64,000 bases of DNA, taken from assembly GCF_905163445.1 (NCBI RefSeq), contig NC_053182.1, positions 1,302,001 to 1,366,000 of the forward strand, given 5' to 3'. The notes beneath the pieces are model-generated. The model was not told the DNA's origin. It did not search any database and worked only from the letters and a program-made list of their open reading frames with translations. The translations under genes and the position numbers were made by a program. The DNA is from Pararge aegeria. Taxonomy: Eukaryota > Arthropoda > Insecta > Lepidoptera > Nymphalidae. This document shows, in pieces, positions 55,330 to 64,000 of this stretch (positions are counted from its first letter, which is position 1; each line of letters opens with the position of its first letter).

Positions 55330-55980
55330 CAATTCATGGTGGGCCATAATATAATATACTTATTGGTACCTTCTTCTTCTGTTCCTGGGCATGTCTCCGT
55401 ACTTGGTTGGCCTGAACCGCCCGTTGTACGTGTGGCGGCACGCTGAACAGCCAGGCTTATCCTTTGCGCAAAAATGAGCCAGCCTCATCAGTGAACAGAT
55501 GAGGTAATCAAACGTGGGTCTAGAATACTATATTTTCGGGTATAAATAGCTACTATAAATAAAATAAACTTAAGAATAAAACAATTGTTAAGTCGCAGGT
55601 TTTCACCCAAAAGCGTGTTTACTTATGAAGTTCTTACTGCAAACCCACAATGTAATATTTGGGAATAACAAACTATAGGTACGCGCATGAACTGTGATAA
55701 CTGAGAAATCACGAAGCCTTTCTCCCACGGCATCGATCAAATAGCGGCAGGTGGTAACCTGATCGCCTCATACGATATACATGTTTTTACAGCATGACCG
55801 CGTCGCGTTACGTGTGTACCCGGCTTAACGCGGGGGCGATGACACGGTGAAATCTTCTGAAATAACTACGAGTTAATGTATTACTTACTCGCGTAACACT
55901 TGATATGGTCAAATTCCTAAGAATTCTAATTTGGATTTTTCAATATTTGATAGAAGCAGGCGTTACTTTGCGGAATTCCA
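55330..55980. other. Unique DNA, nothing recognised
   Basis: Two GC-richer patches (55380-55500, 55780-55850) without ORFs or shared repeats. Confidence 0.4.
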
Positions 55981-55983
55981 TGA

Positions 55984-56210
55984 TATATTATGAAAATTAA
56001 GCTTAAAATATGCTATTCTCCGCGAATGTGAATGTAACGGTGTAATTTATAATTTCTTTAATCTATAATCTCTACGCACGTTTCGCTCCGACACTGGAGC
56101 ATTCTCCGGAGATGTTGAAGAATCTGTTTGGGGGAAGTGAATAAAGATAGAAGAAAATGCAGCTTTTCGCGGAATAGGTATAGCAAATTAAACTTAATTT
56201 TCATAATATA
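55984..56210. mobile_element. MITE-F, complete with ~42-bp inverted ends
   Basis: Left end TATATTATGAAAATTAAGCT to CTATTCTCCGCG (55984-56024) is inverted at 56170-56210 (CGCGGAATAG to TTTTCATAATATA) with some mismatches. The body has GTTTCGCTCCGACACTGGAG and CATTCTCCGGAGATGTTG. No transposase. Confidence 0.8.
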
Positions 56211-56214
56211 CGAT

Positions 56215-57250
56215 TTTTCAATTAAATGCGTATTTTTTAAGTCCGCATACATCTTTTTTAGTTGTGTATAATAATTGTGTTTACTTTAAAATAACAGCAA
56301 TTCGATTTCTAGCTAATAATTTTTGAAAAGGTTCATTACACAAAACTTCCTAAAAAACAGTAATTTGCATATTATTTTTAACATAGTTGACAGAGGAAAA
56401 AACTGTTAAAAATAACCATAGAATAGAATTTTATTGTTCACTGTTTACACATAGAAAGGCAGTTGACAAGGCATAGACAAGTATTCAATACAGTATACCC
56501 ACAGCCGAGCGTAATTATAATATTAAATAAGTATAAAATAAAAATAAAAAATCCAAGTATAATCACAAGTATATTTAAGCTAACTGGGAAACCTTATTAC
56601 AGGTAATTCTTGATTTGAGCAACATAATATGTACCTACCTATTTTGTGATGCGTTCACGATGCAAGAGGTTAGGTTAATATGTACCTTATCATTATTTCA
56701 TTATTTGCTCTTCACGTTGCTACCTAGGGTACTCTAGGTCCGCGATGATTAATGCCTAGGTCTTGCAGTGGGTAATTTTAGTATTTATCAATTGCCGCGG
56801 CAGGTACGTGGTGACCTGGATGCACTAATCAGAGGAACAAGCCACTTTAAGAAACATACCTATCTTACTACTTGCACTCATTTATATTTTATTTTTTAAA
56901 TCTCTTAATTTTTTTAATCTTTGCATTATAAAGTATAAAATCTTATTACTAAATGCATATGAAAGTATATACTAAAATAAAACTAGAACACAGATTTTTA
57001 ATTTTTGTCTGTCTGTTTCTTTGGTTTCGGCCACCGATTTAGGCGCGACGTCCACAGGTCACACAGAAGTATTACAAGGGCTACGTCTTATTACGGATTA
57101 TGTAACTATATTTTGGGACATCAGGCTTTGTCAAATAAACTGTTATTTAAAGACTACTTACTACCTTCTCTTAAAAGAGTATTACTGTTTTAAGCGAAGG
57201 TAGTATACTTTATGACGGTTAAATTTACAATGTTTGTATGACATCGAGAA
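56215..57250. other. AT-rich unique DNA
   Basis: 57005-57203 has two overlapping 60-codon frames unlike any known protein. GAAGGTAGTA at 57196 is inverted to TACTACCTTC at 57159. Confidence 0.4.
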
Positions 57251-57255
57251 TCATT

Positions 57256-57380
57256 GAGTTCTATTTAATTGCTTAAAACGAACGTAACTTAGAAAAGTAA
57301 GGGGTGCGTGCTGCGACTCGTACTCGGCCCACCGAAAGCGAATCCGAAGTTCTAACCAATGAGCTATAACCGCTTCAATT
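57256..57380 (-). mobile_element. SINE-B head half
   Basis: TTTAATTGCTTAAAACGAAC, GAAAGCGAATCCGAAGTTC and AATGAGCTATAACCGCTTC (A-box region), reversed. Confidence 0.75.
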
Positions 57381-57384
57381 AACG

Positions 57385-57970
57385 TTATTACATTATTTTT
57401 ACTATAACACGACTCTACAAAAAAATTTTCGTTCTTTGTCCTAAAGTTTATACTATTATTTTCCAGTTAGTTATGCACAAAAACGAAACGAAAATACCTT
57501 TTTTCGGTATAAAGTTTGCTTTTGTGATAGTTATAATAATAATACTCATTTTTCAATTTTATCATTAATTTTAATTGATTTTAATATTTTTAAAAAGACC
57601 GCGCGGTGAGAGTGGGGTATTAACGTTTACACTGTGCCGCTAGATGGCACCCGAGTGATAAACATCAGGTGTTATTTACAAGCCCAGAATAACTTAACCA
57701 ATAAAATGTCGTCACGAAAGTGCAAATACGATGCTGATGCATTTTGTTTTACATGTGGTCAATTATAACAGTCTTCTAAGCACAAAAGCAAAGTTTTTCA
57801 TGCCATATATTTTTTTTCCGTCTTATTACGACCTAAACTACTGAAATTTAATGCTTTGCAATCAAAGTCAAATTTCATGTTGACCCGTGTAATTAACTTT
57901 TATACATTTTTGTTGTTACATTTTCAACAGTGTGAATTATAAAAGAAAGAAAAAAAACCCTCTTCCGCCT
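57385..57970. other. Unique DNA, nothing recognised
   Basis: GCCGCTAGATGGCACC (57635-57651) resembles an insect CTCF core. Confidence 0.4.
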
Positions 57971-57974
57971 GCGG

Positions 57975-58095
57975 GGCTTTTAAGTACCCAAGCAGCCGGG
58001 GGTCAGGGCTCCAGAGTGAGGAGCCTCCTCACAATACGTTTCGTTTCAAGAATTACTGCCTTCTGTATACGTATGTTGATCTAACAACCAATTAG
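57975..58095 (+). repeat. U4 repeat, copy 2
   Basis: AGTACCCAAGCAGCCGG, GTCAGGGCTCCAGAGTGAGG and CTCCTCACAATACG as at 5528-5690; has a 5-bp duplication (GTTTC) relative to copy 1. Confidence 0.65.
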
Positions 58096-58099
58096 TAAC

Positions 58100-58530
58100 T
58101 ACAAATACTCGTAGCTTCCACGTAAGGTCAAAGCGGACTCTTAAACTTCTACGATTTGATTAGACTCAACACGATAGTTAAGCTTGGAGTCATGTCGCGT
58201 GATAAGCATGCCCAATGAATTCATTTGCTAGATAATTTTGTCCGCGTAACTGAAGTAGCTAATGGATTCAGCCGTGAGTCCAAAAAGCCCAATCGAATAC
58301 TGTTTATGATTTCGTAAACACACACCACATCCCGTCTCCGTTTATGGTTTCCTCAACAAATTCCATTAATTAACTACGTGTTTGGACTAAATAATATTTT
58401 AATATACTTTTAGTTGACTTGTTAATGCGTTGCGTTAAGTTTTAGACGTCGGAAATGTAGAGTTCTTTTACTATGGTAAGTTTATTGCTTGTTAGTGAAC
58501 TACCGCGGACTACGAATACGAATTTTCGAC
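58100..58530. other. Unique DNA, nothing recognised
   Basis: No shared repeat or ORF of note. Confidence 0.45.
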
Positions 58531-58532
58531 GA

Positions 58533-59112
58533 CCTGCCTGGTGTAGCGGTGAGCGCTGTGGTTTTAAGTTAGCACTCCCAGGTTTGATTCCCGCCAGTGG
58601 CAATTTGGGAATTTTAATGTCTGAATTATGCCGGTCTGGTCTGATGGGAGGCTTCGGCCGTGGCTTGTTACCTTACCGACAAAGACGTGCCGCTAACCGA
58701 TTTAGCGTTCCCGTAAGATGTCGTGTATAAATAGAAGAAAGAAGAAGAAGAAAAAGTCTTTATTGCACATACAAATATGAAATCAGGTTAATAAAAAAAA
58801 TAAAAAAAATAACTATAATATACATATGCACAAAGGCGGTCTTATCGCTTGAAGCGATCTCCTCCAGACAACCTTTGGTTGAAGAAACATATTAGAGAAA
58901 ACGGGATAGTGCAATAATAAAATTGTGCTAATTATAAACATTACATACTAATACTACATATATATAGTAAAACATATACATATATAGATTGGGGATATGG
59001 GTTTGATATAACTGCCATACTCCCTAACAGGTTAGCCTGCTACCAACTAAGACTGCAACCTAACACCAGGTAAGACTGCAGTCAAAGGCTAAGCTGTAGT
59101 GGAATAAAAAAA
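58533..59112 (+). mobile_element. SINE-C, full length, interrupted by LINE-L
   Basis: Head (58533-58735): GCCTGGTGTAGCGGTGAGCG (A box), CAGGTTTGATTCCCGCC (B box), GCCGGTCTGGTCTGATGG. Tail (58984-59112): GATATGGGTTTGATATAACT, CTCCCTAACAGGTTAGCC, GCAGTCAAAGGCTAAGC, GGAATAAA. The only plus-strand full SINE-C in the window. Confidence 0.85.
58736..58983 (-). mobile_element. LINE-L 3' end inserted in SINE-C
   Basis: AAAAGTCTTTATTGCACATAC, GGCGGTCTTATCGCTTGAAG, GATCTCCTCCAGACAACC in reverse. Flanked by ATAGA at 58731-58735 and 58984-58988. Confidence 0.75.
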
Positions 59113-59329
59113 AAACTACTTCGTACTTCAGTTACAGAACAACACCATGTAAGAGCGTCTATTTTATGAAAATACCTCCCCACAAAAGTACCGACCTACG
59201 TACGTCATGAAGAACTGAACTGAACTGTGTGTGAAGAGTCGGGGATTAAACATTGGCATTGCAGATAGTTTGATCTAATCTCATCTTAGATGGATATCGA
59301 TTCCTCAGCCTTGCTGCCCCTGTGGGTAA

Positions 59330-59432
59330 AACTCCCTATAACTATACCAAAAAAAACATTAAAATCGGTCCAGCCGTCTAGGAGGAGTTCAGTGACATAC
59401 ACACGCACACAAGAAATATATATGAGATATAC
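59330..59432 (+). repeat. Retrotransposon-like tail
   Basis: AACATTAAAATCGGTCCAGC, CCGTCTAGGAGGAGTTCAG and TGACATACACACGCACACAA; the ATCGGTCCAGCCGT phrase is shared with 46360. Confidence 0.5.
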
Positions 59433-59457
59433 ATATATTTCCTGATATATGCTTAAA

Positions 59458-59561
59458 TATAATAAAAACGCACATAACTCTGTAAAGTTAGAGCTGGGAA
59501 TCGAATTTGTCCCTCTGAATGGAAGGCTGTCTGTTTACCCATTCTGTCAGGTTATCTCAGC
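59458..59561 (-). mobile_element. SINE-B head, diverged
   Basis: AACGCACATAACTCTGTAAAG, GCTGGGAATCGAATTTG (B box) and GTTATCTCAGCTGC (A-box region), reversed. Confidence 0.6.
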
Positions 59562-59569
59562 TGCATAGG

Positions 59570-60360
59570 TACAGACCCAAATAGCCAAATAGCTATAAAC
59601 CATTCTCCATTACCCCCATAACCACGCCAAAACAAGAAACGCATTAGCATACTTCACTTTAGTAAATCCAATGGAACATGGCTTCCAGGCAAATAAATTC
59701 GCATTAATTCGTTTCAGTGACGTATTTCTAAACACAAACAAAGCAGAAAGCTTTGCATGATGTAGAATGCTTCATGCTTTACGGAGCCCAGTGTAAACAA
59801 CTAATAAAGACTCGGGATCGGAAATCGACGTCAAAATATGGCAACAAAACAAGGAACAAATTACGACTAATAATAAGTATAAATGATATAGGACACTTAA
59901 TATTCACCTCTCACCAGACTACCTACGGATGGCTCATAAAAGACGCTGCTGGCACCATTTAAAGTACTGAGTTTCATTATTTGTTCCGTAGACGAGCTAC
60001 TGATATATATAAACATTAAAATGTATTAATTGCATACGGCAAATGATCCGTAAAATAGTAGAACAAGGGTTACGTACGGGCGTACGTAAACAACAAATTG
60101 TACGTACCATATAATTAGCGTTGTTCCAATCAGGAGGAAGGATGGTACACGCGGACTTCCTCTTGTGATGCGGTGATGTAAGCAGACACGCAACGCACGC
60201 ACCGCCGCCGTTCCCAGGGAAGCGGCGTTTCATTTGTTACGTATCGACGAGATTGTTGATGCGTTTAGCTACTGGCGTACAGAGAATACCATTACTTCGA
60301 GCTGTATTCTTTAAACTATGTTTTAACTGAAGTAACCGATCACGGAGTGCCGAACACGTC
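59570..60360. other. Unique DNA with a 9-bp hairpin
   Basis: TTACGTACG at 60070-60078 is inverted at 60081-60089 around GG. 60110-60240 is GC-richer and open for 78 minus-strand codons, unrecognised. Confidence 0.4.
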
Positions 60361-60364
60361 TCAC

Positions 60365-60465
60365 TTCACACCCGCGTAATGTTGCTAGCTCACAAACTTT
60401 TCACATTTTCCACATTTTATGGTCAAGTGCTAAATGGTCTTTTCGAGAAACACTACTAAGCGTGG
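60365..60465 (+). repeat. U2 repeat fragment
   Basis: CACTTCACACCCGCGTAATG, TTGCTAGCTCACAAAC, AAGTGCTAAATGG and GAGAAACACTACTAAG: the U2 order with the centre deleted. Confidence 0.7.
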
Positions 60466-60469
60466 CAAA

Positions 60470-61265
60470 TATAACACCCCTAGTTGACGCGAAGACCAGA
60501 TTGTCTTTGATATCATGCGAATGATAATAATCACTAAAACCCACAAACCAGTATTGAAGCTAGGATCTGTAAACCCATCTTAGAGGTGGCCTGGGAGACC
60601 AGTACTGGGACATTAAAATACCGAGGACGATGATATCTACAAAATTCTACTAATAAATTGAACTGAAAGATAACGCAAGGGTGTAAACTTGTTCTTCTAA
60701 AAACACATCAATCCAAAGATATTCGTAAATCAAATTGGTAAACTTTTCAAAAGAAAATACATTTAATCAGAGAACACATAAAAAAACCTACAGTCGAATT
60801 TAGCACCTTCTCGTTTTCTTTAAGTCTGTTGAAAATAAATAACAGACACTATTAAAGAAACAATGAATGTTTATTCTGAATTGGTTTGACAGTCAATAAA
60901 ATTAATAGTTGTTCACGAATTAATTTGGTTTTGACCAGCTGTGTGCTTTTAGTCCCACACAAATAAGGCTACAGTTGAAAAGAGTTGATTACTGATTAGA
61001 TTGAATAAAACAATAGTATGTTACACCATTTATTGAACCGTTAAACTTGGGTAATTTTAGATTATAACATTTGATTAATGATATGAAATTTGTACAGAGA
61101 TCTTTTGGTGTGAATAATTTTTAACTGGTAATTTTAATGTCTAGATTTTTCCATAAATTTAAGTGTCCTTTACACTTTAATGGTTTGTCAGTTTTGGCCA
61201 AAGATAATCTTAATTTTTTTGCAGATTTTTGTCATCATACACTGCTAGTTATAGTTAGGTCTTTG
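60470..61265. other. AT-rich unique DNA, nothing recognised
   Basis: No shared repeat. Confidence 0.5.
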
Positions 61266-61271
61266 TAGATT

Positions 61272-61600
61272 TTACAGGGTCCACATGCATTTTTTGTGCC
61301 GCTCGTATCCGCTGACGTCTACCAACACTGCGCTTTCCAATGCGGGGTCGTCACACGCCACAGCACTTTGGAACCCCAACGTCAATCGGTTCTCTGCTGT
61401 GCACCGTCCATTAACACTGTAGGTTCGCAACTCATTGACTCTTCTCCTCTGAAATTCCCCAATTTCTGATGACCAAAGTCTTCGAACAGGGCGTGTTGCC
61501 AACAATCGGTATCATAAGAAGGTTGAAAGTCACTCAACGAGTGATGAAGAGCTTGAATGTCTCTGGTGATAAAACCAACAGCCAACAGGACCAAGACCAA
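61272..61600 (-). pseudogene. Degraded coding region, family unrecognised
   Basis: Two minus-strand frames are open over the same DNA (61382-61600, 72 codons; 61272-61505, 77 codons) in a GC-balanced block amid AT-rich flanks. DIQALHHSLSDFQPSYDTD and CEPTVLMDGAQQRTDWRWGS (the latter continuing in the first frame past the stop region) look protein-like. Probably a transposon gene with a frameshift; no family identified. Confidence 0.35.
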
Positions 61601-61604
61601 TCAG

Positions 61605-63630
61605 AGATACAAGTATAACCGCCGTTAATTCAAGCGGTCTCAACAGTTGCTATGACTGCAGTCAAATTAACAATAGTTACTCCCAATTTGAATAAGTGTG
61701 CAAAATAAAGAAGAACCATTACTTATAAAGCATGTACATTATTTTATCCATTTACATAAAAATGTGTGAAAGAAACTGAAATAAAGTTTCATTTATAAAA
61801 CGAAATCAATGTTGATAGCTACTGGCAGGCATATGAAAATAAAAAGTTTACCAACTCATTTTATACCTGTTCTGAGAAGCTTATAATAATAATTTACTGT
61901 TAGATTGATTGATTGATAAAAACTACTCTGGTTTTGATAAAAAGATTAAAATTAATTTCTTAAAATTGTCGTTATAAGCGGTGGAAGCAAATGGTGATCT
62001 GAAATGAACAAATAATATAAAGGTTATATATAAATTTACATTAAAAATTAGCAGTTAGTTTTCCCAGTTTAAAAAGTAACGCAACACACCTCTGTGCAAT
62101 AATCGGTGCATCGATTACCAAGACATATCACATTTTTATAAAGTTGTGTACGATGCAATTTTCTATCGAACGCACTTCGTAAGCTTAACGTTATTAGCTA
62201 ACACGTTGCAACCGTATTTCATCGTATCAGTACGATGTGTCTAAACCAGTGGGCGTGCCCCATTGTTCAGAGTTTTGCAACTGCCGAATATACAACTGTA
62301 AATGTTAACGACTTGTTGATAGATGTTGCGATCGTGTATAGGTTCTTGCTTTGATCTATTGATTGATCGCTCATAACTTTTTTGCATAAACACAAAGACA
62401 TGCTTTTATTATAAAACGTTTAATTAGGACTTATAACTTTTATTCAGTCGTCCATTATTTGATCTCATTAACATTTATATTTCGTATCGTTAGAGCCTTT
62501 AATGTTTATTAAAATATGTTAGTTGTATTTAGTCTGATCAGCTTAGCAAACCATTTTTATAACAATTTAAATATCATTCCTTATATATATGGATATTGTA
62601 AATAAATTCTACTTGAAGTTTTTCATATTTAAAGTAAATTTTGCAAAATTTAAATTAAAAATAGAGAAATAGGGTAGACCAAAACTACTTGTCAATTAAT
62701 ATCTAAGTTTTATTTTACTTCAAATAAAAGAAGAGCATAATTACTGTAGAAGCAATCACAAAATCTCAAAAATATTAAAATATTGACTAAATTTATAAAT
62801 ACATTGATTATCGTATTGCAATTCTTTGTTACTAAAAGTATTACTAATTAGATACAGTGCTTCATTAAAAATTCCACATCAAATAAATATTAATTTATTT
62901 ACTGTCTTTTGTTATCTCCTAAGATATCGAAAAATCAGACACACGTCAAAACTCGGGAAATAAACAAGAGATCATGACGAAAGATCCCGGTAGCCAATGA
63001 CAAACGAAAGTGTTATTAATGGTAAATGTATTAAAACCTACGGATTGCAAGCGTGTGAACCACGGAAGCCGTTTATTGATCCGGTGTCTGTAATCTACGT
63101 ATTAGTAAATAGTGGGACACATTTTTGTTGCAAGTATTCTTTGAGCTTCAGTATTACTTAATATTAGTAGGATATTGTCCAACACCAGTAACTCAATTAG
63201 AATTAATAGGTTGACCGAATTGATTAACGGTTTTATGTAGCAGAGTTTATATAAAGATATTTCTGTAAAATACCTGTATAAATAACCTGTCAGTTTAGTC
63301 GCAAGTAGATAAAATAACTGCATTAGGTTGTACATTGCAATCAAAATTCAAAGATTTTCTCTTCTATGTTTTAATTATTTATTATGTAACGTAGTCATTT
63401 CGCACCACTTACTTTGCATCTATCTACATCTATGTAGCGATAAGGTGATCCAATTGTACACCATATTGTGGTATGTTTTTTTTTTTTTCTGTCATACATA
63501 TTTCTTTTTTTCAGTGGCGTAAATTAAAAATTTCTATGTTCAATTATTCAAAGAGAGATTTAAAAGATGTATGCAGAGCTTATTTAGCAGTAAGGTTTTA
63601 AGGAAGCGATACAAATGGAATTAAAAAGAA
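61605..63630. other. AT-rich unique DNA
   Basis: 62060-62350 is less AT-rich (AAACCAGTGGGCGTGCCCC) with no ORF or repeat. A 80-codon minus frame at 63102-63344 has no known relatives. No gene called. Confidence 0.45.
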
Positions 63631-63634
63631 TCAA

Positions 63635-63735
63635 TTAATCAAAAATACTTTATTGCACACAAGAAAAAAATAAATAAAAGAGACAAAAACAACAAAGGTA
63701 CAATTAAATTTGTGTAACAAAGGGGGCAAACAATG
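63635..63735 (-). mobile_element. LINE-L-like 3' tail
   Basis: AATCAATTAATCAAAAA, TACTTTATTGCACACAAG, AAAGACAAAAACAAC-like and CAAAGGGGGCAAACAATG in reverse. Confidence 0.55.
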
Positions 63736-63741
63736 TTATGC

Positions 63742-63921
63742 AATTAAAGGAATCGGCTTAAATTGTTGCATCGATTGATATTTTTGTTAGATTAATGGGA
63801 TAGGATTTTTAGTATGCACTACTAACTATAAATTTTTAATATGCACTACTGAAAATTCTATCCCATTAAGCTAGCAAAAATTTTAAATCGATGCAACATT
63901 TACAGCCGATTCCTTGAATTA
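63742..63921. mobile_element. Foldback element, ~78-bp arms
   Basis: AAGGAATCGGC, TTGTTGCATCGATT, TAATGGGATAG, AGTATGCACTAC on the left are met in reverse order and complement on the right (GCACTACTG, CTATCCCATTA, AATCGATGCAACA, GCCGATTCCTT). The centre is short, so nearly the whole element is two arms. Confidence 0.85.
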
Positions 63922-64000
63922 TATGACATTCTTATTACTGTAAAATATAGGTACTAACACATGATAGATATTGCATCGGTCTAAATCTTCAGTATCAATC

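Noticed and set aside
1..64000. LTR retrotransposon, Helitron, endogenous virus or a new multi-gene system
   Set aside because: No long terminal direct repeats, integrase or protease motifs, or clusters of intact genes were seen; everything interpretable is SINE, LINE or MITE debris and unique DNA.

Overview
This is a eukaryotic, AT-rich window that looks like Lepidoptera, most likely a butterfly. No complete protein-coding gene could be supported on either strand. The assignment rests on repeats: several tRNA-derived SINE families with Pol III A and B boxes, one resembling the SINEs reported from nymphalid butterflies; LINE 3' tails I associate with lepidopteran genomes, including one with (AATG)n or ATTC tails; and many terminal-inverted-repeat MITEs. 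These family recognitions come from memory and were not searched. The window is best read as intergenic or long-intron DNA.

Family labels used here are mine. SINE-A: tRNA-like head, ends with a TAGATGGCGATG block. SINE-B: ends in GATGAT runs. SINE-C: long, with a GGAATAAA tail. SINE-D, SINE-E and SINE-F are further families. LINE-J: tail with TCACTACAAACAGACAGAC, ends in TGAATTTTGA. LINE-K: tail starts GTGAGATGGTGATAAC, ends in TTTGAA repeats. LINE-L: tail with GCGATAAGGCCGCC, ends in ATTC repeats. LINE-R: the last ORF2 codons include a YVxQWT-like motif. MITE-E, MITE-F and MITE-T have inverted ends. U1 to U9 are unclassified repeats seen at two or more places here.

Layout. 1-10 kb: SINE-C, SINE-B and SINE-A copies, LINE remnants and two GC-rich unique blocks (1370-1570, 4790-4960). 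10-14 kb: a LINE-J tail, an unrecognised minus-strand ORF (10843-11208), a tandem array split by a TA-flanked MITE (11323-12270), and a LINE ORF2 remnant. 14-21 kb: dense nested repeats in which the order of insertion can be read. 21.6-21.9 kb: a CpG-rich block between a good splice acceptor and a consensus GTAAGT donor, the best candidate for a real (probably 5' untranslated) plus-strand exon; the DNA to its right would then be intron. 22-36 kb: mostly unique AT-rich DNA with scattered repeats, plus a LINE-R insertion with a 33-bp target duplication. 36-56 kb: repeat-rich, with a CpG-rich probable DNA transposon (41.6-42.0 kb), a degenerate ~100-bp tandem array (42.5-42.9 kb), a clear LINE reverse-transcriptase relic (47.56-47.95 kb) and a 31-bp perfect palindrome (51.2 kb). 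56-64 kb: sparse repeats and a foldback element at the right end.

The most unusual overall property is the number of perfect or near-perfect inverted repeats with very short spacers. No operon, CRISPR array, virus, true tRNA or rRNA gene, or new multi-gene system was found.
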